Assembly (NCBI RefSeq): GCF_007489275.1
Contig: NZ_VLNR01000015.1
Coordinates: 35,989-99,988, forward strand
Direction: 5' to 3'
DNA: 64,000 nt
DNA from: Aquimarina algiphila
Lineage (GTDB): Bacteria > Bacteroidota > Bacteroidia > Flavobacteriales > Flavobacteriaceae
Of this stretch, positions 10,010-18,110 are shown piece after piece. A program made the translations under genes and the position numbers. Position 1 is the first letter of the stretch; each line of letters begins with the position of its first letter. The notes beneath the pieces are model-generated. The model saw only the letters and a program-made list of their open reading frames with translations, was not told the origin of the DNA and did no database searches.

Positions 10010-10115
10010 TATTTTTTTTAGGTTTTAAGAATATTGCAAGCATTAAAAGTTGGTAAAAAAATGAGCAATAATGCATTTGTCTGTCTTCTCGAATTTTATA
10101 ATTCGCTTTGTTTTT

Positions 10116-10394
10116 TTACATTTTGTCTTTAAGAAATAACATAATGTCGTGAATTGTAGGATAATCCCATAAGGTAGTAGAAGGTAATTCTACATTTAAT
10201 TTTTCTTCGATATCCCCAGAAATCATGATGGCACTCATAGAATCTAAACCATAAAGAACTAATTCTTCATGTATAGAAATCTTCTCGCTATCCATACTTA
10301 AATGTTCTGCTACTCTATTGATTAACCAATTTTCCATTTCAGTTATAGAAGCACTTTTTGCAGCTACTTCTATTGCTCCAGTTTTTTCAGACAT
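10116..10394 (-). CDS. Stand-alone acyl carrier protein
   Basis: A 92-residue carrier protein. The phosphopantetheine site is Ser52 in GLDSMSA, in the correct place at the start of helix 2, and the later motif LWDYPTIHDIMLFL is typical of PKS/NRPS-type ACPs rather than fatty-acid AcpP. It starts 15 bp after the dehydrogenase gene and ends 106 bp before the NRPS. It most likely receives the acyl group from the FAAL, presents it to the dehydrogenase, and donates it to the NRPS condensation domain. Activation is presumably by the Sfp-type enzyme at 1-468. Confidence 0.9.
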   Translation of the reverse strand: MSEKTGAIEVAAKSASITEMENWLINRVAEHLSMDSEKISIHEELVLYGLDSMSAIMISGDIEEKLNVELPSTTLWDYPTIHDIMLFLKDKM

Positions 10395-10409
10395 ATATTT
10401 GATTTTTAA

Positions 10410-12194
10410 TTAATTTGAAAGTTGAAAAGGCGTTATCGAAAATAATTTGCCTTCGGTATGTAATGTCAATAAATGTTTTGCCGTATTCTCTAGATATTCC
10501 TTATCCAGTTCTTTTTTATAAATAGTAAAAGAATCCAGAGTTCGTTGCAGTGAAAGCACAAGCCATTCTCCTTTAGAAAAATACTCCCCTAACTCTTCCT
10601 GATTATAGACCCACATAAATACAGAGGTTGCTGCTGTATGCAATTTGCAATAGCTTTGAGCCAGATCAAAATATTCGGTTTCAAGATTATGTCCTGATTC
10701 TACAACAGGTAATTTATCTACTTTATTCTCAAGATCCATTAAATTACTAATAAGGTCTATTGTTAAATTAAGTATTTCGGATAATGTTTTAGGAGAAACA
10801 CTATTCTTTCCTTTTAGATTACCAAGCTTGGATAGAGCAAACTCTATTCCTTGTAAAACAATGTTGTTTCCTTTACTAAAAAGATCAAGTTTGTTATAGT
10901 CAATATCGCTAACCTCTTTATTCAAAGAAAATATATTTTCTAAAGTTTTTTCTAGTTCTATACCTGTGCTTTTAGCTCTTTTTTTTGCCAGAAATTTAAG
11001 TTGAAGAGAGAGAGAATGTTTGTTAATAATTGTACTACCATCAAATAGGCTTATGATAGAATTATCTCTCATCATTTTTTGGAAAACACCATGATCATGA
11101 TCATCTCTAAAATAAAATCTTGACCCTAGGATAACAGACAACTCATGTATGCTTTGTTCTACTTTTTGAGGAATGTAATTTTTGACAATTGCAGACCAAA
11201 CACTAAACTGAGAAGTAATCTCATGTAACCCTCTCGAGGAAGCTATTGCAAGGCAATCACAGCTTATAATATCGATAAAAATTTTTGCCAGGGTGTGTCT
11301 TGAGTGCTGTATATCAAAAACAGTTTTTCCATACAATTGTCTTTTTAAAACAAAGTTTAGTGTTGTTCTAAGAGCAGTATCTACAGCTCCCAAAGATAAA
11401 CCTGCACATAATGTCCTGGTTATCTGAAATCCTTTTAAAGTAATTTCGAGGCCGGCTCCTTCTTTTCCTACGAGCATGTTTTTTGATAGTACTGCTTTAT
11501 TAAAAACAATTCCACTTATATCACATCCTTTTATCCCCAAAGTATTAATTTTGGGCTGGTAAGCATATGTATCAGGTGATAATTTCTCTTTATCTACCAT
11601 TAAAATGGATAGGCTTCGGGAATCTTTTTTATCATTAGTTTTTGCTAAAACACATAAAATATCAGATAATGTAGCTTTATTAATAGGCCATTTTTCTCCG
11701 GTTAATAAATAATTGGTATTATCATCAGTCTTTACTGCACATACTCCATTTGCATTGAGATCACTACCATGTGATCTCTCTGTCACCGCTAAACAAGCAG
11801 ATCTGCTATTTCTAATTTCTTTTGCCAATTCCTGCTTTTGCTCTTCTGATCCAGCAATCCAAACTGGTAATGCACCTAAAAGTGTATGAGCATCGGTTAT
11901 AGAAATCGATAAATCTCTTCTGGAAATTGATCTTGTTAAAAAAAGTAATTCTTCAAATGATTTTAATTTTCCGCCAAGCTGTTTTGGAATATAATATTCA
12001 TTATACCTCCATTTATGCAGTTCTTCAATTTCCTGATAAGGAAAAATTTCATTTTCATCAAGCTCAGCTGATTTTTTAAATGATACTACTGATGATTCAT
12101 CAAATGGGCTTTTCAGAAATTCTTCAAGTTCCTCTACAGCAACAAGTCTATCAAAGATTGTTGGCCTTTGTATTTTTATTATATCTACAGACAT
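10410..12194 (-). CDS. Acyl-CoA dehydrogenase-like flavoprotein, probably acting on acyl-ACP
   Basis: I take the Met at 12194 (MSVDIIKIQ), giving 594 residues. A frame extension to 12248 adds 18 residues that do not resemble the family. Acyl-CoA dehydrogenase segments are visible: AVTERSHGSDL, GEKWPINKA, GIKGCDISGIVF, KEGAGLEITLKGFQITR, RQLYGKTVFDIQHSRHTLAKI. The place of the usual catalytic Glu (YEGT) reads FDGST with Asp385. The C-terminus is about 200 residues longer than short-chain members. Lying between the FAAL and ACP genes, it probably introduces an alpha,beta double bond into the ACP-bound chain. Family call is firm; substrate is inferred and the Asp raises doubt about classical activity. 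Confidence 0.82.
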   Translation of the reverse strand: MSVDIIKIQRPTIFDRLVAVEELEEFLKSPFDESSVVSFKKSAELDENEIFPYQEIEELHKWRYNEYYIPKQLGGKLKSFEELLFLTRSISRRDLSISITDAHTLLGALPVWIAGSEEQKQELAKEIRNSRSACLAVTERSHGSDLNANGVCAVKTDDNTNYLLTGEKWPINKATLSDILCVLAKTNDKKDSRSLSILMVDKEKLSPDTYAYQPKINTLGIKGCDISGIVFNKAVLSKNMLVGKEGAGLEITLKGFQITRTLCAGLSLGAVDTALRTTLNFVLKRQLYGKTVFDIQHSRHTLAKIFIDIISCDCLAIASSRGLHEITSQFSVWSAIVKNYIPQKVEQSIHELSVILGSRFYFRDDHDHGVFQKMMRDNSIISLFDGSTIINKHSLSLQLKFLAKKRAKSTGIELEKTLENIFSLNKEVSDIDYNKLDLFSKGNNIVLQGIEFALSKLGNLKGKNSVSPKTLSEILNLTIDLISNLMDLENKVDKLPVVESGHNLETEYFDLAQSYCKLHTAATSVFMWVYNQEELGEYFSKGEWLVLSLQRTLDSFTIYKKELDKEYLENTAKHLLTLHTEGKLFSITPFQLSN

Positions 12195-12338
12195 ATAGTT
12201 TCTTAATTTGGTATGATGATTTATCAAAATGATAACGAGAATATCCATTAAGGTATAGATATACCTATCCTTACACGAATATTTCTGAATGCTAAAAAAA
12301 TAAATTAACTTTTTCTATTTGGTACAGTTAATTGGCGT

Positions 12339-14105
12339 TTAACAGACCAAATAAGCTTTTATCGGTTGTAAATTATTTTTTAGATATAACTCTTTTGAAG
12401 CCAATCTTTGTAATTTCCCACTAGTTGTTTTAGGAAATGAAGAAGGCTCTATAAGTACAACATCTTTAACCTGAATTTGATACTCCCTGGACACAGCCAA
12501 GTATATAGCGTTTGTAACCTCTTCTATATCAATTTTTCTTCTAAATTCTCGTTTAACTTCCTGCACAATTATCAAGGATTCACCACCATCTTCACTTTCT
12601 ATCGCAAAAGCAGAACCACAACCTGGTCTCAATGACTCATGTGCTGTTTGTACCGTATGCTCAATATCCTGTGGGTAATAGTTTTTACCTCTTATAATGA
12701 TTAAGTCTTTATGCCTTCCTGAAATATATAAATTTTGGTCTATCATAAATCCAAGATCCCCTGTTCTAAAAAATCCTTCTTCATTAACATCCTGAATATA
12801 AGCATTAAACACTTCCTGTGTCAGTTTTTCGTTCTGCCAATAACCAACAGCTACACTAGGGCTTTTAATCCATATTTCTCCTATTTCTCCATCTTTAGAT
12901 AAAGTACAAGTTTCGGGATTTACGATATGTATTTCATGTCCCTCTTCTTTACTTCCGCAGGAGACAAATGATATTTTATTAGTGTTTTCTTTGGTTATTA
13001 CTTGTACTTTTTGATTTTTAAGAGCTTCTTTATCTATATTTATAGTGAATGGTTCTTTTGTTTTTTCTCCAGAAGAAACCAATAATGTTGCTTCTGCCAA
13101 ACCATACACTGGTAAAAATGTTGACATTTTGAAGTTAGACACTTTAAATTTTTGAAAGAAATCAATCAATGTACTCTCTTTCACGGGCTCTGCTCCACTA
13201 TAAGCTACTTTCCAGTTACTAAGATCTAAAGATGCTAATTTTTCTTCTGATATTTTTCTCACGCACAATTGATATGCAAAATCGGGAGCCCCACTAATCA
13301 CACCTCCTTGTTCTTTTCTTTTAGAGATTTGATCTAACCAAAGAAAAGGGTTTCTTAGAAATGTCATCGGAGCCATTGAAGTTAATCCAATCCCACTATA
13401 TAAAGGCTGAAGAATCCCTCCTATTAGTCCCATATCATGATAAGGAGGTAACCAACTTACCATATGTGTTCCAGAGTAACATCCTAAAGCATCTCGTATT
13501 GCTTTTAGGTTGTCTAACAAATTAGTATTATTAAGAATTACTCCTTTTGGATTTCCTGTTGATCCTGAAGTATATTGTAAAAAGACTATATCTGTTGGTT
13601 TTACTTTTTCTGGAACATATTCTATATTAGGTGAAGAAACGATCAAATCGGTTGCTATCCATCCTATCTGACTTAGACATTCTACACCTTCTCTTCTATC
13701 ATCATTTACTATAGTAGCTTCAGAAAGGGAATCAACATAATTCATTATACCAGATGTACTTAATGCATATTTAGATTGAGAATCCTTTATTATCATTAAT
13801 AATCTTTCTGTATTTCTACTATCTGGCGGATAAGCAGGAACAGGAATAACTCCTGCATATAAGCAACCAAAAAAAGCACTTATATATTCGATTCCCGGGG
13901 GATATAATAATAAGACTCTATCTCCAAAATCTAATTTCTGTTTTAATTCTAAAGCTATTGCTTTTGCCCTATTGGATAACTCTCCATAAGTAACTTTCTC
14001 TTCTTTTTCTTTAGACTGTAAGAAAATGATAGCGGTTTTGTCTCTTTCAATTTCACCCCTTAGATATAAAATCTCAGCGATTGATTTAAATTCTTTTGTT
14101 TCCAT
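12339..14105 (-). CDS. Fatty acyl-AMP ligase (FAAL)
   Basis: A 588-residue ANL-superfamily enzyme. Family motifs are YAGVIPVPAYPPD, LQYTSGSTGNPKGVILNN (P-loop), SWLPPYHDMGLIGGILQPLY, VYGLAEATLLVS and RTGDLGFM, ending with KTTSGKLQR. The WLPPYHDMGLIGG block and the insertion after the YSGAEPV segment are characteristic of FAALs, which adenylate fatty acids and load carrier proteins rather than CoA. It is the first gene of the cluster, 144 bp ahead of the dehydrogenase, and its upstream side is a 729-bp non-coding stretch that should hold the main promoter. The free ACP at 10116-10394 is the likely acceptor. Chain length cannot be read from sequence. Confidence 0.92.
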   Translation of the reverse strand: METKEFKSIAEILYLRGEIERDKTAIIFLQSKEKEEKVTYGELSNRAKAIALELKQKLDFGDRVLLLYPPGIEYISAFFGCLYAGVIPVPAYPPDSRNTERLLMIIKDSQSKYALSTSGIMNYVDSLSEATIVNDDRREGVECLSQIGWIATDLIVSSPNIEYVPEKVKPTDIVFLQYTSGSTGNPKGVILNNTNLLDNLKAIRDALGCYSGTHMVSWLPPYHDMGLIGGILQPLYSGIGLTSMAPMTFLRNPFLWLDQISKRKEQGGVISGAPDFAYQLCVRKISEEKLASLDLSNWKVAYSGAEPVKESTLIDFFQKFKVSNFKMSTFLPVYGLAEATLLVSSGEKTKEPFTINIDKEALKNQKVQVITKENTNKISFVSCGSKEEGHEIHIVNPETCTLSKDGEIGEIWIKSPSVAVGYWQNEKLTQEVFNAYIQDVNEEGFFRTGDLGFMIDQNLYISGRHKDLIIIRGKNYYPQDIEHTVQTAHESLRPGCGSAFAIESEDGGESLIIVQEVKREFRRKIDIEEVTNAIYLAVSREYQIQVKDVVLIEPSSFPKTTSGKLQRLASKELYLKNNLQPIKAYLVC

Positions 14106-14834
14106 TTAAAAGGTTTTAAGAGTAATTTGTATATAATTAAAGTTGGGTTATTTATAATTTTTTTTCAACATCCTGACACACATTAAAATAAAAAATATAA
14201 AAAAGTGATGACAATTAATAAGAACATGGTTAACTATCCTTATCTATCGTTATATAAAACTAAAAATTATTTAAGTTCAATATATTTCATCACATTTCAT
14301 TATTAGTTTTATGCATTGCTCCATTCTTTTAAATTCAAAATTATCAGACATACAAAGCAACATCATTAATTATGAATCTATAAATACTATAGCAATAGGT
14401 TTTAATTAATTATATAGTCAATCAATATAATATATTCATCACTTATTTATTTATTCTTTCAACCACTATAATTAATTCAATAATTATATGATATTAGAAT
14501 AAAAATAAACAACTAGGGGTAGGTAATTTTACTTGATTAACAATACAAATATGGATAATTAAAATCTAACAAAAAGTAATTCTGCTTTTAAATAAATGTT
14601 AAATAAATATAATCTTAAAATAGATGCTTTAAAATCATGAAAACAAAAAAAACACTGTTTTTATTAGAAGATTTTACATTATTATTTTATTCAACCTCTT
14701 TATTTTGAGGTTAAAACCTCAACCGTTTTATTATGATTACTTGTTTATTGTAGAGTCTGTAAATATGTAGAAGCTATTCTTTTTTGTGTTTTTGGGTAGT
14801 AAACATTATTTAACATTAGAATACTAAAGTCTAA
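14106..14834. other. 729-bp non-coding region upstream of the biosynthetic cluster
   Basis: No ORF of coding character on either strand. The stretch is extremely AT-rich and separates the FAAL start from the end of the ParB-like gene, both on the minus strand, so it must hold the cluster promoter. No clean TTG / TAnnTTTG pair was found. Notable points are an isolated TAGGGGTA at 14514-14521 and a group of AACCTC/GAGGTT half-sites at 14693-14720. Confidence 0.6.
14693..14720. promoter_or_regulatory. Overlapping inverted half-sites AACCTC / GAGGTT / AACCTC
   Basis: AACCTC at 14693-14698, GAGGTT at 14707-14712 and AACCTC at 14715-14720 form two overlapping dyads with spacers of 8 and 2 bp. They lie about 115 bp beyond the end of the ParB-like gene and 590 bp upstream of the FAAL start. 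They may be a protein-binding site or a weak terminator of the ParB-like gene; the run TTTTATTAT on the plus side is too short to decide. Only the symmetry is seen directly. Confidence 0.3.
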
Positions 14835-15704
14835 TTATTTTTTTACTTCTTGATTATATAACACTTCTAATTCTAACTTATTGATTTGTTTTTTTAATGA
14901 TTTTAAAGAGCTTTTATCCTTGTTTTTGATTAAAGAATTAACAGCAGATAATATTTTTCCTTTTATTAAATTAAGTCTACTGTCTTGATCTAAAAACAAA
15001 GTATCTACACCACTTACTAATTCATATGAAGTATCTACTTTATCGTATTGAGCAATACTCTTTTTTCTTTCTAAATTTTCTTTTGTAATTTTTATTTTAT
15101 GTTTTAAGTCCGATTCGTTAACAATAACCCAATCTTCTGTACCTTCTGCCTGTAGCAAAATAGCGAGGTCTGATTTTTTCATTTTAATCTCACCCATTAA
15201 TATTTGCAGTTTAAGCTTAGGGTTTGTTTCACTAATCAAATTAAGAGCCATTGAATATTTTTCATCACGTTTAATCGTACTTTCACTTACATTAAACTCT
15301 TTAGAAAGTAATTTAGATGTCGAAAGGTCAATTTGACCCTTCGATGATACATTTTCATATCCACCCTTATTTTTTTTTGTCATACAGTATTTTAACCCTC
15401 GATAATAGCTTAATTGGTCTGGATTAAGGTTTCTTCTTCCTAACTGATTATTTAACATCCAAAATTTTACTTCCTCGATGTCTGCAAAAACCATTTTTTT
15501 AGTTCTATAACGAATATTATTCTCTGTGCAGATCTGATAACGATTATGACCGTCAATTAGAATTAACTCATCATTTTTTTCCCATACCAAAAGAGCCTCT
15601 CTACACCCTTCAGAAATTATACTTTTACGTAGTAATTGATATTCTTCTTTGGATAGAGGAACAATGTGCTCCTTTAATTCCTGAATAATCCTTATGTTTT
15701 TCAT
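14835..15704 (-). CDS. Orphan ParB/Srx-domain protein (putative regulator)
   Basis: A 289-residue protein. Residues about 10-75 match a ParB N-terminal domain: PLSKEEYQLLRKSIISEGCR, then LILIDGHNRYQIC, the nucleotide-binding box II form (DGHxRY). A central helix-turn-helix follows (LLSKEFNVSESTIKRDEKYS). The C-terminus is Lys-rich and helical. There is no ParA partner and no origin-like context, so chromosome segregation is unlikely. ParB-like proteins of this size also act as transcription factors. It reads in the same direction as the biosynthetic cluster and lies immediately upstream of it across the 729-bp gap. Regulation of the cluster is speculation. Confidence 0.68.
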   Translation of the reverse strand: MKNIRIIQELKEHIVPLSKEEYQLLRKSIISEGCREALLVWEKNDELILIDGHNRYQICTENNIRYRTKKMVFADIEEVKFWMLNNQLGRRNLNPDQLSYYRGLKYCMTKKNKGGYENVSSKGQIDLSTSKLLSKEFNVSESTIKRDEKYSMALNLISETNPKLKLQILMGEIKMKKSDLAILLQAEGTEDWVIVNESDLKHKIKITKENLERKKSIAQYDKVDTSYELVSGVDTLFLDQDSRLNLIKGKILSAVNSLIKNKDKSSLKSLKKQINKLELEVLYNQEVKK

Positions 15705-15937
15705 GCAATCGGAAATAATATTGGCTTAATGATCAAATATACAAAATTCATTAAGTCTATAAACCTTAAAGCATTACTCTATAGAAAAAGAGAATATTAC
15801 TTAAAATATACTAGTAAAAAACAACAAGTATCAAATTATTCTAATTTTAGAATTCTACAAATCATCAAAAAAAAATCAAAATTCTGATTATCAGATATTT
15901 AAATACAAAAAACTTAGTTATGGATATAAACTAATTT

Positions 15938-17326
15938 TTATATTCCTGCAATACTCTTTAATGTAACAATAGTATCTTCTGCTAACTCATCTGCTTTTTC
16001 CTGACTTAAAGCTTCTGTATATATACGAATGATAGGTTCTGTATTACTTTTACGTAAATGCACCCAATTATCCTTAAAATCAACTTTTACACCATCTACT
16101 GTAGAAACTTCTTCAGATTCATGTTTTTTATGAAACCCTTTCAAAATGGCGTCAACATCTAAACCAGGAGTTAACTGAACTTTATTTTTGCTCATAAAAT
16201 AAGACGGGTAGCTATTTTTTAATTCGCTTACGCTACATTTTTTTTCTGCTAAATGCGTAAGAAACAAAGCTACTCCTACCAAAGAATCTCTTCCATAGTG
16301 TGATTCTGGATAAATAATACCTCCATTTCCCTCTCCTCCAATGACCGCTTTATTTGCCTTCATTTTTTCAACTACATTAACCTCTCCTACTGCACTTGCT
16401 TCATAAGTTCCATTATGTTTTTGAGTTATATCTCTCAATGCTCTGCTAGATGATAAATTTGAAACCGTATTCCCTGGTGTTTTACCTAATACAAAATCTG
16501 CACAAGCTACCAATGTGTATTCTTCTCCAAACATTTCACCATCTTCACTCATAAAGGCTAATCGGTCTACATCTGGATCTACTGTAAGTCCAAAATCTGC
16601 TTTCTCTTTTACTACTAAATCAGATAAATCTGTCAGGTGTTCTTTTAATGGTTCTGGATTATGAGGAAAATGCCCATTTGGTTCACAATACAACTCCACA
16701 GTCTCTACTCCCATTTTTTGAAGTAATTTTGGTATTGCAATACCTCCTGTAGAATTCACCGCATCAACAACCACCTTAAAATTAGCTTTTTTTACTAATT
16801 CTGCATCTACTAAAGAAAGGTTCAATACTTCTTCAATATGTTTATCAATATAAGTGTCATTTACAGTAATACTTCCTAAATCGTCAACTTCTGCAAAGAC
16901 GTATGTATCATTTTCTGCGATTTCCAAAATCTTTTTACCATTATCGGCATTCAAAAATTCTCCTTTATGATTTAAAAGTTTTAAAGCATTCCATTGTTTT
17001 GGATTATGACTGGCTGTGAGAATTATTCCTCCATCCGCTTTTTCTAATGTTACTGCTATTTCTACCGTTGGTGTAGTAGAGAGTCCTAAATCAATCACAT
17101 GAATTCCTAAACCAACCAAACTATTCATTACTAATTGTTGAATCATAGAACCAGATATTCTGGCATCACGCCCTACCACTACCTTTGGATGTTTTGTTTT
17201 TGTTTCCTCTTTTAACCAACTACCATAAGCAGAGGCAAATTTAACCGCATCTACTGGTGTTAGGTTATCTCCAACAGTTCCTCCAATTGTACCTCTAATT
17301 CCTGAAATTGATTTTATTAATGTCAT
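15938..17326 (-). CDS. glmM: Phosphoglucosamine mutase (alpha-D-phosphohexomutase)
   Basis: A 462-residue enzyme converting glucosamine-6-phosphate to glucosamine-1-phosphate for UDP-GlcNAc and peptidoglycan synthesis. The phosphoserine loop is TASHNPKQWNALK with Ser106; the metal loop is DPDVDRLAF; the sugar loop GEGNGGIIYP differs from the GEQSGH of enterobacterial GlmM but is common in Bacteroidota; the phosphate-binding end is RKSNTEPIIRIYTE. Sugar specificity cannot be proven from motifs, and phosphomannomutase is the alternative. It is transcribed alone. Confidence 0.87.
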   Translation of the reverse strand: MTLIKSISGIRGTIGGTVGDNLTPVDAVKFASAYGSWLKEETKTKHPKVVVGRDARISGSMIQQLVMNSLVGLGIHVIDLGLSTTPTVEIAVTLEKADGGIILTASHNPKQWNALKLLNHKGEFLNADNGKKILEIAENDTYVFAEVDDLGSITVNDTYIDKHIEEVLNLSLVDAELVKKANFKVVVDAVNSTGGIAIPKLLQKMGVETVELYCEPNGHFPHNPEPLKEHLTDLSDLVVKEKADFGLTVDPDVDRLAFMSEDGEMFGEEYTLVACADFVLGKTPGNTVSNLSSSRALRDITQKHNGTYEASAVGEVNVVEKMKANKAVIGGEGNGGIIYPESHYGRDSLVGVALFLTHLAEKKCSVSELKNSYPSYFMSKNKVQLTPGLDVDAILKGFHKKHESEEVSTVDGVKVDFKDNWVHLRKSNTEPIIRIYTEALSQEKADELAEDTIVTLKSIAGI

Positions 17327-17448
17327 GCTTATAATTGATTGTATATTTTTAAGTGTAAATGTACGAGCTATGGCAGACTACTACAACTTTAGCATTAAAA
17401 TTTACAAAAAAACAATATTAACTTTCTAAAAAATTGTAAATTCCCATA

Positions 17449-18033
17449 ATGAACTTTCTAGCCCATATTTATCTTTCTGGGGAAGATCCAGAGCTTAAAA
17501 TAGGTAATTTTATTGCTGATTCTGTTAAAGGAAAAAAATACCTAAACTATCCGAATCGTATTCAACAAGGAATTACATTACATCGTAAAATTGATTCTTA
17601 TACCGATACTCATCCTATTGTAAAAAAAAGTGTGTCACGACTATTTCCTAAGTACAGGCATTATAGCACTGTTATTGTTGATATTCTATATGACCATTTT
17701 TTAGCTAATAATTGGGTGGAATATTCTGAAATTCCTTTAGAGGAGTACACAGTCTCTTTTTATGAACTGCTCCATCAATATCATCAGGTTTTACCTAAGC
17801 AAATTCAAAATTTTTTACCATATATGATTAAGGACAATTGGTTACTAAGTTACGCTTCTATTTCGGGAATAGGAAGTGCTTTATCTGGTATGAATAGAAG
17901 AACAAAAAACAAATCCAGAATGGATCTGGCAGTAAATGAGCTAGAATTTTACTATTCGGAATTTGATAAAGAGTTTCGTTCATTTTTTGAAGAACTCAAA
18001 GTATACACCGAAAATGAAATAAAAGTATTATAA
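17449..18033 (+). CDS. Acyl carrier protein phosphodiesterase (AcpH/DUF479 family)
   Basis: A 194-residue all-helical HD-like hydrolase that removes 4'-phosphopantetheine from holo-ACP. Its length equals E. coli AcpH. The motifs MNFLAHIYLSG, GNFIADSVKG, GITLHRKIDSYTDTHP and VIVDILYDHFLANNW carry the conserved His and Asp residues of the family. It is divergent from glmM and only 77 bp ahead of ggt. It catalyses the reverse of the phosphopantetheinyl transferase at the left edge, though the two are 17 kb apart and unlikely to be functionally linked. Confidence 0.85.
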   Translation: MNFLAHIYLSGEDPELKIGNFIADSVKGKKYLNYPNRIQQGITLHRKIDSYTDTHPIVKKSVSRLFPKYRHYSTVIVDILYDHFLANNWVEYSEIPLEEYTVSFYELLHQYHQVLPKQIQNFLPYMIKDNWLLSYASISGIGSALSGMNRRTKNKSRMDLAVNELEFYYSEFDKEFRSFFEELKVYTENEIKVL

Positions 18034-18110
18034 TATATTACAATGTATTGCTAAATCATCTTAATCAGCATATTATAACGGTTAAAAATAAGATATCAAA
18101 ACTATACCTA

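Noticed and set aside
14835..15704. ParAB-type partition locus or plasmid origin
   Set aside because: No ParA ATPase, no parS-like repeats and no replication gene are present; the neighbours are chromosomal.
18048..18110. N-terminal extension of ggt from a TTG
   Set aside because: The ATG at 18111 gives an excellent lipoprotein signal peptide that the extension would bury.
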